NCBI RefSeq assembly: GCF_001548375.1
Contig: NZ_AP017296.1
Location: 1 to 64,000 of the forward strand
From: Nostoc sp. NIES-3756
GTDB taxonomy: Bacteria > Cyanobacteriota > Cyanobacteriia > Cyanobacteriales > Nostocaceae
Length of the DNA: 64,000 nt
Direction of reading: 5' to 3'
Part shown: positions 44,013 through 54,336 of the stretch, piece by piece
Numbering within the stretch: position 1 is the stretch's first letter
Layout of the letters: every line of letters begins with the position of its first letter
Made by a program: the position numbers and the translations under genes
Notes under the pieces: model-generated
What the model saw: only the letters and a program-made list of their open reading frames with translations
Told to the model about the DNA's origin: nothing
Databases searched by the model: none

Positions 44013-44564
44013 CTAATTCTCAGGTGGTGGCAAGTCGTCGCCAATCTTTTTGGATGAACCCTTCATACGACAGTGCCAGTCGCCAAAGGTATTTTGAAAA
44101 CAGATCCCCGTGCTGTTTGGGAACTGCGCCACGGTGCAGTTCTTTCCAGGCAGACGACTACCCCTAATTTCAAAACAAGTATAACCAGTGAAGCTGCCTC
44201 GAATATCGTATACGGGTTTTTCTGTACTCATGCTTAAAGACCCTTCGTAGTTACTGTTGTATTCAAGGTCGGTTTCGTTGAACGGGCGAGAGCTTGGGGC
44301 AATTTGAAGGGTGAGATCGCTGATAAGTCTTATAAAATTAGTACCACCTTGACCGGGAGTTCCAAACTGCGATTCCTGGTCGCACAGAAAATACTTCTTG
44401 GCTTGTTCGACACTGGGCGCTCCTTTTTTTGGTTCTACCCTCGATGGGCAAGTGCGAGGTTTGCGTGCCGTTCCATACGGAAGAGTTTGAGCTATTACTG
44501 TGGTGGTCGTTAACACCGTAAGCACGATACAGCCTATTATTCTCAGAGTCAACCTTAATTTCAT
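44013..44564 (-). CDS. secreted Cys-containing hypothetical protein
   Basis: 183 residues with a signal peptide (IIGCIVLTVLTTTTVIAQ). The mature part has six or so cysteines (PRTCPS, YFLCDQE, YTCFEI, KNCTV, GICFQN, WHCRM), so it is probably disulfide-bonded and exported. Unrecognised. It faces the replication-protein fragment. Confidence 0.6.
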   Translation of the reverse strand: MKLRLTLRIIGCIVLTVLTTTTVIAQTLPYGTARKPRTCPSRVEPKKGAPSVEQAKKYFLCDQESQFGTPGQGGTNFIRLISDLTLQIAPSSRPFNETDLEYNSNYEGSLSMSTEKPVYDIRGSFTGYTCFEIRGSRLPGKNCTVAQFPNSTGICFQNTFGDWHCRMKGSSKKIGDDLPPPEN

Positions 44565-44909
44565 GTTGATTTCTTTGTATTTACAAATATGAAAAAGACC
44601 GATGTCATTGGTTGTGTAAGTCTTGGCGATCGCTTAAGAATATCAAATAAGCATAAATAACCATAGCTATATTAGCTGTCAGTTTAAACAGCTTTACGTA
44701 TTTAATCTAACGGTATTAGTTCAAATTAAACCATAAAAAGCGTACATATATGTTCGGTGTAAAAGTTTTTATAAATTGGACATACAAATACGCAAAAATA
44801 GCTGTATCTCAATTCCCATAAAGCTTACAGCTTATTTGCTTTCTTATTGTGGTTTCGCGCATTGCCTTGGAAAGCAGTTTTAGCCCGGGATGTTTGCAGT
44901 TCGCTACAT
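44565..44909. other. intergenic, no gene seen
   Basis: About 345 bases, AT-rich, with one HIP1 site near 44627. No reading frame, hairpin or repeat could be supported. It precedes the second replication-protein fragment. Confidence 0.4.
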
Positions 44910-44911
44910 TT

Positions 44912-45551
44912 AATGGATGGGCTGGAAATTAAGGGGGATGAGGCGACAATTGAAGCATTGGCTGACTTTTCCAAACGCAATGCTACCCACATTAAGGGTA
45001 TTCTCAATCTGACTATCCTGCTTGATGAGTCGCCAGTGTGGATTTTGAGTCAGTATCTTTTGCAGCTTGGTTTATCTATGAAGTCGCGGCGGCCTGTTGA
45101 GGATGGTAAGCGGGTTAGGTATTACCGATTAAACACTGAGGATGTTGCTTTTGCTCGACAGGTATTGGGGTATCGGCAACGGCAGAGGGATGAGAGAGAA
45201 CGGCGGCGACAGGAGGAACGGGAACAGCAAGCGGCTTATGCGGCTAGGATGCAGGCTATGTATGGCATTGATGTCCCGTCCAACCCCCCTGCTAATGTAA
45301 TTGGGAATAATAATTGCCGGGGTATGGACGGACAGGCTGACCCCTGTTATTCATGGTGGCAGCAGGTAAAATATTATGCAACGTTTGCGATTAAACGGGT
45401 AAAGCATGGGGTGGATTCGGTCAAACAATTCCTCAGTACCCTCAGCAGTGACGAGCGCTGGGGCGTGATGATGGCAATTGATGAGTCACAGCCGCAGGTG
45501 TTTGAGCAATTAGTAACGCAGGCTTCCGATTGGGTGGTGTGGATGGGGTGA
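44912..45551 (+). pseudogene. CyRepA1-like C-terminal fragment, copy 2
   Basis: Homology to the fragment at 42556 begins at DGLEIKGDEATIEALADFSKRN (the codons before it from 44847 are unrelated) and continues to the end DWVVWMG. The nucleotide sequence is nearly identical to copy 1 over long stretches (IPSNPP.NVIGNNNC, RYYRLN.EDVAFARQVLGYRQR). It lacks more of the N-terminus than copy 1. Confidence 0.65.
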
Positions 45552-45697
45552 AACTGGAAAAATCCTGTATAGTCTGGCTTTGAAATTATTTACAGGCTCA
45601 GTAAAAATATTTACTTAAAGTCTAAGGCGGAAATACGCAACAACATCGAGTTGAATAGCAATTCCTATAAATTTGTTTTTACCTGTACTTTTTTATC

Positions 45698-46135
45698 TTA
45701 TTTACAATACTTCTGCAAAAGGGATACTGCTAATTCAAAACTGTTAGGCTGACTTTGTACAGCGTAAGCTTCTCTTTCTATATCTTGACGATGTACATCA
45801 CTATAGCGTAGGAAAAACGGTCGGACATAATTGCTAGGCTTAATTTTTAACCCTAAAAGTTTTACTTTTCCTTGCCCAGCACACACCTGTGCGGCATGAA
45901 CAGCTTCATGAATTAAAGTCTGATTCCCAATGTTTAAATCGAATACTACTGGATTAATCCAGATTTTTTTATCAGCTTCTCTTAATAAACCGTATGCTCC
46001 TCGCTTTGGAGGTAGCTCAATCATCACATGAAATCCTAGTTTTTCCAATTGATTTTTTAGCTGGAGAAATATTGGCTCAGGGTTTGCTATTTGAGAAAGT
46101 AAAAATAAGGAATTGGCAATTAAAAACTTATTCAT
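45698..46135 (-). CDS. HExxH metallopeptidase-like protein
   Basis: 145 residues. TLIHEAVHAAQVC is an HExxH zinc motif, with a likely third ligand in the DIEREAYAVQ segment, as in minimal gluzincin-type peptidases. The N-terminal segment (MNKFLIANSLFLLSQIANP) could be a weak signal. The substrate is unknown; the small size fits an anti-anti or processing protease. Confidence 0.65.
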   Translation of the reverse strand: MNKFLIANSLFLLSQIANPEPIFLQLKNQLEKLGFHVMIELPPKRGAYGLLREADKKIWINPVVFDLNIGNQTLIHEAVHAAQVCAGQGKVKLLGLKIKPSNYVRPFFLRYSDVHRQDIEREAYAVQSQPNSFELAVSLLQKYCK

Positions 46136-46329
46136 ATAACCAGAAACATCAATAATTTTACTACTAGCCTATCATGCTCTATTGGCAAAGAATGGCTTTT
46201 TTAACAAACTAAATAAAATTAATGAGAGCTTAATTTCAGATTAAATTTAAGAGTTCAGTATATTAAAATTCTTAAATTCACTTAAACTTAGACTTATCAA
46301 AAGTATGAAATATTTAGGGAGTAATATTA

Positions 46330-46836
46330 ATGACTCTTTCAATGTACCAAGCTTCAATCCCTGTTTCCATTCATGTACTCAGTAATCTCATAGCCATTCT
46401 GGAAAAAGGTGCTACATATGCAGACACGAAAAAGATAGAGCCTTCTGTATTGCTCAATAGCCGTTTATACCCAGATATGTTTTCCTTATCACGGCAAGTA
46501 CAAATCGCCTGTGACATTGTAAATAGAGGTGCGGCACGGCTGGTTGGTACAGAAGCACCCCAGTTTGAGGATAATGAAACAACCTTTGAACAACTGATTG
46601 AACGCATTCAAAAGACCGTTTCACATCTCAATACATTTCAACCTGAACAAATTGATGGTTCACAAGAAAGAACAATTACTCTACAAATACGTGACAACAC
46701 CTTATCCTTTCAAGGAATGCAGTTTCTCCTCTACTTTGTTTTACCAAACCTTTATTTCCATGTCACAACTGCCTATGACATTCTCAGGCACTGCGGCGTA
46801 GAACTTGGCAAACGTGACTTCCTTGGTCAAATTTAA
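46330..46836 (+). CDS. DUF1993 protein
   Basis: 168 residues. MTLSMYQASIPVSIHVLSNLIAILEKG and YPDMFSLSRQVQIACDIVNRGAARLVG match DUF1993, a helical DinB-like small protein of unknown role, present across bacteria and fungi. ATG at 46330 with GGGAG about nine bases upstream. Confidence 0.75.
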   Translation: MTLSMYQASIPVSIHVLSNLIAILEKGATYADTKKIEPSVLLNSRLYPDMFSLSRQVQIACDIVNRGAARLVGTEAPQFEDNETTFEQLIERIQKTVSHLNTFQPEQIDGSQERTITLQIRDNTLSFQGMQFLLYFVLPNLYFHVTTAYDILRHCGVELGKRDFLGQI

Positions 46837-46974
46837 AGTATGTCGTCTTTCAGGTGAATGCTTTTTAGTTGCTGATACCAAATCGAATAGCGAAGCGACG
46901 ATGCTCCGTCCCGCCATAGGCGATTGCTATTCTTGAGGCGCTTGCTCCATCACCACTGTTATCTCAGTGTTGTA

Positions 46975-47583
46975 ATGCCCTATCATAGCTCTGGTCGCAT
47001 TCAACCAACACCATTGGAACCGCAACAACTCAATCTCTTCGCCGATAATACAATTACACCCAGCTACGGCAGTAAAGCAGACACACTGCTAATGAGTGCT
47101 GATGCTTTACAACAATGGAAGTCGCGAATACGAGAGTATCAGCAAGGGGTAAAAATAAATCAATCGCCCCAGCAAGCTACACTGTTTGACCTAGCTCCAA
47201 CACACTGTGACCCGGAGGCAATAGATCCGTTCACGTTACATTTACAACCAATGGCTTTTTACCGAATGCCTGATGATTTCGGTCAAGCCGCTTTGTACTT
47301 TGTCATTGATTCTGCGGCTTCCCTATTACTTTATGTTGGGGAAACCAAACGAAGCAATAAACGTTGGCGCGGGACGCATGACTGCAAGCATTACATCAGC
47401 AGTTATCAAGACTTACATTATCACTACCAAATGAAGACGGCTGTTAACATTGGGTTTTGGTGGGATGCCCCCGTTGAGCGACGAGCGCGGCAGCAGTTGG
47501 AGTTGAGCCTAATAGTGAAGTGGCGCTCCCCGTTCAACAAAGAAAACTGGGATTTGTGGGGGCAACCGTTTAAGTCTCTGTGA
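46975..47583 (+). CDS. GIY-YIG nuclease-like protein
   Basis: 202 residues from the ATG at 46975; the frame is open to 46924. ALYFVIDSAASLLLYVGETKRSNKRWRGTHDCKHYI is the GIY-YIG core (degenerate first tyrosine pattern, YVGET intact, with later NKENWDLWG). The N-terminal 100 residues form an unassigned domain. It may be a DNA-cutting accessory protein. A second C-terminal fragment of a paralogue lies at 58959. Its 3' end overlaps the converging amylosucrase gene. Confidence 0.7.
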   Translation: MPYHSSGRIQPTPLEPQQLNLFADNTITPSYGSKADTLLMSADALQQWKSRIREYQQGVKINQSPQQATLFDLAPTHCDPEAIDPFTLHLQPMAFYRMPDDFGQAALYFVIDSAASLLLYVGETKRSNKRWRGTHDCKHYISSYQDLHYHYQMKTAVNIGFWWDAPVERRARQQLELSLIVKWRSPFNKENWDLWGQPFKSL

Positions 47584-49525
47584 GCCAATAAAATTGATAT
47601 CCTTGTAAAGTAATATGACTATCACATTGCTCTGGTTTCATCCCAGTATATAAATCAACAAACTTACTATAACTATTGAAGCCTACAGTTCTAAGCGGCT
47701 CTAAAGATAGGTATTGCGGATTTGCATCAAAGTTGGCGATAACCAGCACTTTTTCTGATGGACGTTGATGATTGAAACGAATAAAACATAACAAATGTTC
47801 ATTCTCTAGGTGCAGCAATTCACGGTTATTAAAATCAGCAAATGCAGAAATTTCTTTACGGATCGCAATCATTTTTTTCGTAGCATTGAAGACTCTGTAT
47901 TCTACCGTGCCTTGTTTTTTGCGTAAGTCGGCTTTTTCCCAATTGATTTTAGGTCGGTGTACCCAGCGATTGTCATTGGTTTTACTTGGGTCATCAATAT
48001 AACTGTAATCATTGAGTACAGCAATTGCATCGCCATTATAAATTAGAGGGATTCCTCCAAAAGATAAGATAATTGCGTGCATTAATAAAATTCTATTAAT
48101 TGCCAGGGCTATTAAATCCTCATCACCAGTTTCCAGCGCAGATTCTAATCCTACCAATGAAGCTAATGAACCACAAATACGCGCATCTCCTGTAGCTTCA
48201 TTAGGCATGAACACCAGTCCCCTAGATGATGATCCCTCAAACTGACCACTTAAGTAATTAACTAAAAATCTTCTATGTGCTTGCGGTTCATAACCAACTG
48301 CGCGAATATCACTATCGTCAAAACCAAAGCCAATGTCATCATGACAACGCACATAGTTTAGCCAAGTCGCACGTTCTAATTTGTTAGGTAAACTTTTTAT
48401 GCCTTGGTAAAGTAGGTTAGTATTTTTAGTTGCTACTCCATCCCATATTAATGCCATTAATGTTGCATTATAAGCAATCTCACATTCTTTGGCGGCGATC
48501 GCATCCTCACCGAAATACTTAATCACTTCCACAGGAGCAACAATCGCTTCAGCTATAAACAACACACCAGGCGCAGTCACTTGACAACAATCTTTCATTA
48601 ACTGCAAAATTAAATGTGCATTGCGCTCATTTTGACAGGAACTACCAATTTTTTTCCATAAAAAAGCAACTGCATCGAGTCGGAGAACATCTACACCTTG
48701 ATTTGCCCAAAAAAGAATAATGTCGAGCATTTCAATAAAAACTTTGGGATTGCTGTAATTTAGATCCCATTGATAATGATGGAAAACCGTCATTACCCAT
48801 TTTTCCATCTCGGCATTCCAAGTAAAATTGCCCGGATCTGTTTGGGGAAAAACTTCTGGCATATTTTGCTCAAACATATCAGGGATTTCTCTATTTTTAA
48901 AAATAAAATAGTAATCTTGAAAACTTCGCTCCCCCATCTTCGCCTTTTGCGCCCATTCATGTTCGTCAGAAGTATGGTTAAGCACAATGTCCAGAACCAG
49001 TAAAATATCACGCTTTCTCAACTCCTTAGCGATTCGGCGAATATCTTCTAAATCACCAACGCGCTCGTCAATTTGTCTAAAATCACTGATGGCATAGCCC
49101 CCATCACTTTGACCATTTGGACACATCAAAATTGGCATAATATGTACCATATTGATGCCTAACTCTTGAAAGTAGCCTATTTTGTTCTCTAAATCTGCCA
49201 GGTTTTCTGCAAAACCATTGGAATAAAGGGCCATTCCTACCCACTTTTGCGACAAAAACCAGTTGTGGTCTTGCTCACGTTGAATATCCAACCGCTCTAA
49301 CTCTGGAGAGCGTTCAATATAGCCTTTCGCCATTGTTTCAACTAGTCGTAACATTTGCAGTTCAAAATCATCCCGATGCCCATATAGCGTAAAGAATAGC
49401 GAATGAATTGCGTAAAAGTTTGCGCCAAGACGGGTATAAAAATGTCGTAAATCTTGCCGACGAATTTCTGGCTTTAAATCATCTAGTATTGAATTTAACA
49501 GTGAGTGAGAAATTTGTTCGTACAT
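47570..49525 (-). CDS. ams: amylosucrase-like GH13 enzyme
   Basis: 651 residues, a length usual for amylosucrase. GH13 motifs are visible: VLDIVLNHTSDEHEW, DVLRLDAVAFLW (nucleophile D near 283), VLFIAEAIVAP (acid/base E near 324) and YVRCHDDIGFGF (D near 394), with the N-terminal helical extension of the amylosucrase group. It makes alpha-glucan from sucrose, releasing fructose, or acts as a related sucrose-active enzyme. Soluble, ATG at 49525. Confidence 0.85.
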   Translation of the reverse strand: MYEQISHSLLNSILDDLKPEIRRQDLRHFYTRLGANFYAIHSLFFTLYGHRDDFELQMLRLVETMAKGYIERSPELERLDIQREQDHNWFLSQKWVGMALYSNGFAENLADLENKIGYFQELGINMVHIMPILMCPNGQSDGGYAISDFRQIDERVGDLEDIRRIAKELRKRDILLVLDIVLNHTSDEHEWAQKAKMGERSFQDYYFIFKNREIPDMFEQNMPEVFPQTDPGNFTWNAEMEKWVMTVFHHYQWDLNYSNPKVFIEMLDIILFWANQGVDVLRLDAVAFLWKKIGSSCQNERNAHLILQLMKDCCQVTAPGVLFIAEAIVAPVEVIKYFGEDAIAAKECEIAYNATLMALIWDGVATKNTNLLYQGIKSLPNKLERATWLNYVRCHDDIGFGFDDSDIRAVGYEPQAHRRFLVNYLSGQFEGSSSRGLVFMPNEATGDARICGSLASLVGLESALETGDEDLIALAINRILLMHAIILSFGGIPLIYNGDAIAVLNDYSYIDDPSKTNDNRWVHRPKINWEKADLRKKQGTVEYRVFNATKKMIAIRKEISAFADFNNRELLHLENEHLLCFIRFNHQRPSEKVLVIANFDANPQYLSLEPLRTVGFNSYSKFVDLYTGMKPEQCDSHITLQGYQFYWLTET

Positions 49526-50175
49526 TTTATTTATCTTAATTTACACTGAACAACGTACTGTGAAGCGATGCTTTACTACAGGCTGAGTCCTATGAACAAG
49601 CTACGCAAATGCTAACAGTTATACATAGGCTTTTTACCCAACACAAAGCGCAGTAGTGGTTTTCTTATGCCCACCCTTACTTCGACTTATATCATTGCAG
49701 CATCATCAACACGATGAATCAAACTTGCAGTATATCTTGTTGTTTAAACATGTCCGATGTACAAGCAAGCTAATTCGTGATTTTGTGTTGCAGCTTTCAT
49801 CTACCATTGTTGAGCTACACCTTCACCCTTGGCACAACTGGATTATTTATTAATGTTTGCAAGAGTGGAGCTAAGAGCAAGAAGTCTGTAACGAATGATG
49901 TACAGACTTGGTTGAAGTGGATGCGGCAGAAGCAGAGCGTGATTAGAATGCTGGAAGAGTTCACCTATACGTGCTTAGGTGGATACTGTAGATTTGCAAA
50001 ATATGATACAAGGCTTTGAAATTGAGGAGTAGCTCATTGGTAGGATTTGCTTCCTTAATCTTGAGCCAAACTTGATCAATTTCTGAAACACGCCAGGACA
50101 AAAAGCAGTTAGAATTGAAATTCTGCGAAATTTTTGGCGGGGATTTGAGAAGGTTCAGGAGTAGAGGACAAAACT
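49526..50175. other. 650-bp gap with possible gene relic
   Basis: No convincing gene. Near 50010-50100 the minus strand reads SWRVSEIDQVWLKIKEANPTNELL for a short stretch without a start, possibly a relic. No tRNA, terminator or repeat array was recognised. Confidence 0.35.
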
Positions 50176-53100
50176 ATGATTAAGCTTGGCTCACTAGTGC
50201 AGTCCTCAAATAATACCTTGGGGACAGGTAAAGTAATTGAAGTGTCTGGTGGCAGTATTTTGGTTGAGTATTTTTGTACGATAGGGCATCGCTTACAAAA
50301 AACTTTACCCTTGCAATCTTTGTCTAGGATTATACTACGACCCAAAACGCGATGTTATGTTCAATTAAAAGACCAAGATAAATGGGTGATTGGCAGAATT
50401 TCTGGATGGGATGAAGACATCCAAAAGTATGAAATTGATTTACCAGGGCAAAAATCAATAATTAAATCTGAACAAGAAGTTTACGTCCGTTGTAATTTAA
50501 CAATCAAAGACCCAGTTGAAACACTAGCAATCAAGGCACACGAGACACCCTACTTACACCAGAAAAGGTCAGCTTTAGTTAAATGCTTAATCCAGCAGAG
50601 GGCTGTAAGTCGGGGAATGAGTGGACTAATTTCATCCAATATTCATCTTTACCCTCATCAAGTAGAAGTTATCCGGCAGGTATTACAAGATCCAGTTCAA
50701 CGCTACGTATTAGCTGATGAAGCCGGATTAGGAAAAACTATTGAAGCTGGTGTAATTGTACGCCAATATCTACTTGATGAACCAGAAAAAAAAGTAGTAG
50801 TTTTGGTTCCAGGTAAATTACTACAACAATGGAAAAATGAATTAGAGCATAAATTTTATATTTCTTCGTTTCCTACAAGAGTAGTAGTGCTGGCATATGA
50901 GGATTTATCTAAAATTAATGCACAGAAAAATATTGGCTTGCTAATTTTAGATGAAGCTCACCACATTGCGGCAATGGCTAACTCCCAAGATAGCAAACTA
51001 CGCCAGAATTTTGAAACCTATAAGTATCTAGCCCATAGAAGTGAACACTTACTTTTACTATCTGCTAGTCATATTCTTCAATGTGAACAAGAGTTACTAG
51101 TCCTGCTGCACTTACTTGAGCCTAAAATTTATCAACTCAATAATCTAGAAGATTTTCAGCAAAAAATTGATAAAGACAAACTGCTAGCTCAACTCATCTC
51201 CTCATTAATAAATGAGGAAAATACTTCTAATGTCCACAATGGTTTAAAGCAATTACAAGCATTATTACCAGAAGACAAGTATTTATTAACTTTATTAGGT
51301 AAGTGGGAAGATAGGTTAAACACTGATTCACCTGCTCATACTCAAACCCTTAAAGAAATTTGCACTTATGTTAATGAAAACTATCGACTTTATCAGCGAA
51401 TACTATCTAATCGTCGTGCTTGTCTAGAAGGTGACACATTTAGGCGCAATATTACACCCAAGGAAGAATACGATTTAGATGAGAGATCACCTGATATTCA
51501 TGAATTGCTAGAGAAATGGCGTACTATTGCCCCCAGACAGGAAGCTTATCAACGGATTTTTCTGCTGTTGTTCTTAGCTTCTGGTACATGGTTAGGTATT
51601 TTAAAACGAGTAATTGCCGCACGCCAAAGTGGAGTGCGCCATCCACTGTTACTTAAAGAGTTTAGTAGTGATGATATCAATCTCTTAACCCAAACTTCCA
51701 AGTTTGAAGGTGAAGAAGAGGTTTTAATATCTTTACGCCAAGTTATTAATCAACCTTCAGAAGACGGAGATCGGCTTGAACTATTAAAAATCATCATTCT
51801 CTACCGTTTATCAGAAATTTTTGGTTTGCAATCATTTCGCAGCGACCTTAGCAAACTCAGCGAAAGAATCCGGCAGAGAATTTCTAGACCTATTCCTGGT
51901 GATTATTTGCCAAAGATATTGATATTTACCAGTTTTGGACAAACCTGCCTAGAAATCGTTCGTTCGCTATCAAGTGTTTTTGGTACAGAAACTATTGCTG
52001 TTCATCAATCAGAACAAAATTGGGGAGAAATCGAGAAAAACTTACAGCAGTTTTACAGTAATCCTAATTGCTTTATCCTCATCTGTGATACTTCTGCACA
52101 AGAAGGTCATAATTTTGGATTTGTTGATTGGGTAATTAATTTTGACCTACCTTGGCAACCACATCAATTAGAACAGAGGATTACTAGATTCGACCGGATT
52201 GGGCGTTCTAAAAATATTGATTTTACCGTACTAGTTGGCGCTGATTTAGATGATAGTCTTCATTATGCTTGGTATCAGCTTTTAAAGGATGGATTTTCCA
52301 TTTTTACTAAGTCCATAGCTAGTTTTCGATTAGATGATGAATTATCACAACTAGAACAAAGCTTGTTTCAACTAGGCGCTATTGGTTTACTCAAACAAGT
52401 AGAATACATCAAAAACACAATTGCTCAGGCACAATCCCAGGTGGTTGCAGAGTATCAATTAAATAAGGCTCTGCTTGGAGAAAATAACGATACATTTTTT
52501 CCAGAGCTAAATAGTTCTGAGCTTAATCATCTGGAAATTAAACGAGCAATAGAAGGTTGGATTGATAATTCACTAAAATTCAAATCTGTTTATCACCCAG
52601 ATTTAGCCGATGTCAAGTATTATCAAGCAACTAAGTATACTTTAGTTCCTCTCAATGAGTTAAAATCTCGCTTTATCAATAGCAATCTCAACCAATTTGG
52701 TACTTATGATCGCCAAGTAGCAAACCATAATCCTGGCATCAAACTTTATCGTATAGGCGAAGGATTAGTAGATGCGCTTTCCACTTATATAGAATGGGAT
52801 GATCGGGGTCAAGCTTTTGCTCTTTGGCGACAAGATTCATCTTGGGACAGTCGTGAGGGAATGGAATGGTTTGGTTTTCAATGCAATTATTTAATTGAAT
52901 TTAATCTTGAAAAAGTCAAGCAGATTTTTACAGATTATCAACTTGATAATTCTCGGTTTAACGTTTTGAAGCGTCAGGTTGATGCTTTATTTCCACCATT
53001 GATTGAAACTATCTTTATTGATGCTCGTTCCCAAATGTTCCGTGAAGTTCAGGATGAATTACTCTTGAGTATATTACAACGCCCATATCAAAAAGATAAA

Positions 53101-53475
53101 ACTTCTCCTGGAGTACAAGATCATAATCTTGCTAAAGAACGTTTAGGAATCATTGACAATTTTATTGCTCCTACTAATTGGTCTAAAGTTTGTCAAGAAG
53201 TTAGTAATATATCAAGGACATTACTCGCCCAACGTCAACAATTGATTCAACTATGTCAACGTTATGCTCATTTAGCAGAGCAGAAGTTAGCTGCTAAAGT
53301 AGAGCAGTTAAATTCACGTTTGAATACACAAGCTTGGGATAATACTCTAGCTGAAGAATTGAAAATCGAAAGGCTTTTGAAGTCTGCTATTGTCCAAGGC
53401 ATCCATCAGCCACAGCTTCAACTCGATTCTGTTGGTTTCATTGTTATATCTGCTCACTCTCCTGGCCATTTTTAA
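50176..53475 (+). CDS. SNF2/RapA-type helicase, DpdE-like
   Basis: 1099 residues. Helicase motifs: VLADEAGLGKTIEAG (I) near residue 180, LLILDEAHHIAA (II), LLLSASH (III), LIFTSFGQT, SAQEGHNF and QRITRFDRIGR (V-VI). The N-terminus (GSLVQSSNNTLGTGKVIEVSGGSILVEYF) looks like an SH3/Tudor-type barrel, a feature of RapA and of DpdE, the SNF2 component of the deazapurine DNA modification cluster. No other dpd gene is nearby, so the assignment is by resemblance. ATG at 50176. Standalone. It may act in DNA-transaction defence or modification. Confidence 0.75.
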   Translation: MIKLGSLVQSSNNTLGTGKVIEVSGGSILVEYFCTIGHRLQKTLPLQSLSRIILRPKTRCYVQLKDQDKWVIGRISGWDEDIQKYEIDLPGQKSIIKSEQEVYVRCNLTIKDPVETLAIKAHETPYLHQKRSALVKCLIQQRAVSRGMSGLISSNIHLYPHQVEVIRQVLQDPVQRYVLADEAGLGKTIEAGVIVRQYLLDEPEKKVVVLVPGKLLQQWKNELEHKFYISSFPTRVVVLAYEDLSKINAQKNIGLLILDEAHHIAAMANSQDSKLRQNFETYKYLAHRSEHLLLLSASHILQCEQELLVLLHLLEPKIYQLNNLEDFQQKIDKDKLLAQLISSLINEENTSNVHNGLKQLQALLPEDKYLLTLLGKWEDRLNTDSPAHTQTLKEICTYVNENYRLYQRILSNRRACLEGDTFRRNITPKEEYDLDERSPDIHELLEKWRTIAPRQEAYQRIFLLLFLASGTWLGILKRVIAARQSGVRHPLLLKEFSSDDINLLTQTSKFEGEEEVLISLRQVINQPSEDGDRLELLKIIILYRLSEIFGLQSFRSDLSKLSERIRQRISRPIPGDYLPKILIFTSFGQTCLEIVRSLSSVFGTETIAVHQSEQNWGEIEKNLQQFYSNPNCFILICDTSAQEGHNFGFVDWVINFDLPWQPHQLEQRITRFDRIGRSKNIDFTVLVGADLDDSLHYAWYQLLKDGFSIFTKSIASFRLDDELSQLEQSLFQLGAIGLLKQVEYIKNTIAQAQSQVVAEYQLNKALLGENNDTFFPELNSSELNHLEIKRAIEGWIDNSLKFKSVYHPDLADVKYYQATKYTLVPLNELKSRFINSNLNQFGTYDRQVANHNPGIKLYRIGEGLVDALSTYIEWDDRGQAFALWRQDSSWDSREGMEWFGFQCNYLIEFNLEKVKQIFTDYQLDNSRFNVLKRQVDALFPPLIETIFIDARSQMFREVQDELLLSILQRPYQKDKTSPGVQDHNLAKERLGIIDNFIAPTNWSKVCQEVSNISRTLLAQRQQLIQLCQRYAHLAEQKLAAKVEQLNSRLNTQAWDNTLAEELKIERLLKSAIVQGIHQPQLQLDSVGFIVISAHSPGHF

Positions 53476-53680
53476 CTGAGGGGTTCATGGATAAAGGCGT
53501 TGAAGTTGGCGGTTTTTCAATCTCCCCTTCACTGTAACCGAGTTCATACATACTCGCTGCTTCAGTATCATGCTCTGGTGGTGCTTTGGGTTTTCCCTCC
53601 CAAGCATCAGATTTTCCTAAATTAACCCAATCTTCATTACTCATCCCAGAACCGGATTCGTCTAAATTTGTTGTGTTCAT
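53444..53680 (-). CDS. small acidic hypothetical protein
   Basis: 78 residues, rich in Glu, Ser, Pro and Gly; probably largely disordered. The 3' end overlaps the helicase gene by 32 bp on the other strand. Unrecognised. Confidence 0.45.
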   Translation of the reverse strand: MNTTNLDESGSGMSNEDWVNLGKSDAWEGKPKAPPEHDTEAASMYELGYSEGEIEKPPTSTPLSMNPSVKNGQESEQI

Positions 53681-53810
53681 TAATACTTAGATTAGGGGTT
53701 AAGGTTTGCTTGTAGCTATGTTCTGATCATCTTTACGCAAAAACATATACCTAGAGTTATAACAAGTAGTAGCGATCGCCCCAAATGATAGTTTTATGAC
53801 GATTTTTCCT

Positions 53811-54119
53811 TCATGTGTGCAGGAATGCGAGATTTTCTAATGCACGGAGCGAATGGGGGATGTTTGCGGGTATGTAAACGAATACTCCTGGTTCTAAAAT
53901 AACTTCACTTCCTTCTAGGGTTAGAACTCCGCGCCCTTCGATTACAGTTACTGAAATATTCCGTGAAGCTACATGTTCTGGTATTTCAGTGTCCGCCGTT
54001 AGGCAAACGAGTGAGAATTGCACTTGCTCATCTTTAACCAAAGACTTTCGGCTGAGTCCAGGTTTGTTGTAGTTAGCTTGCTCTTGAAGCTGAGTTGTAA
54101 AAAATTTTTGGGTCATCAC
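53811..54119 (-). CDS. small cupin-domain protein
   Basis: 102 residues with a cupin core: ISVTVIEGRGVLTLEGSEVILEPGVFVYIPANIPHSLRALE, including the PG..V.IP..IPH motif. The first metal-binding motif is degenerate (EHVASRNISVTV). Function likely ligand or metal binding; no enzyme can be named. Confidence 0.7.
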   Translation of the reverse strand: MMTQKFFTTQLQEQANYNKPGLSRKSLVKDEQVQFSLVCLTADTEIPEHVASRNISVTVIEGRGVLTLEGSEVILEPGVFVYIPANIPHSLRALENLAFLHT

Positions 54120-54336
54120 TATGAGTCTCCTATAGTGCTGTGATAGTGGGCTTTATTTCAGAATAGACAAGCACTGTTTTTATACAATGGGAACAAAAAC
54201 AGTAAATTTAATGGTGTTAGATATACCTTATTAATGAATAAAAGTCATAAGCAATAGATCATCTAGGTGAACTTAATTAACAGGCTTTTATAGCTACTGA
54301 ATTACAGGTAATTCAACTAAAAAACTCGTATATAAT

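Noticed and set aside
48770..49011. Short frames on both strands inside the amylosucrase gene
   Set aside because: They overlap a long, motif-complete gene, so they are shadow frames.
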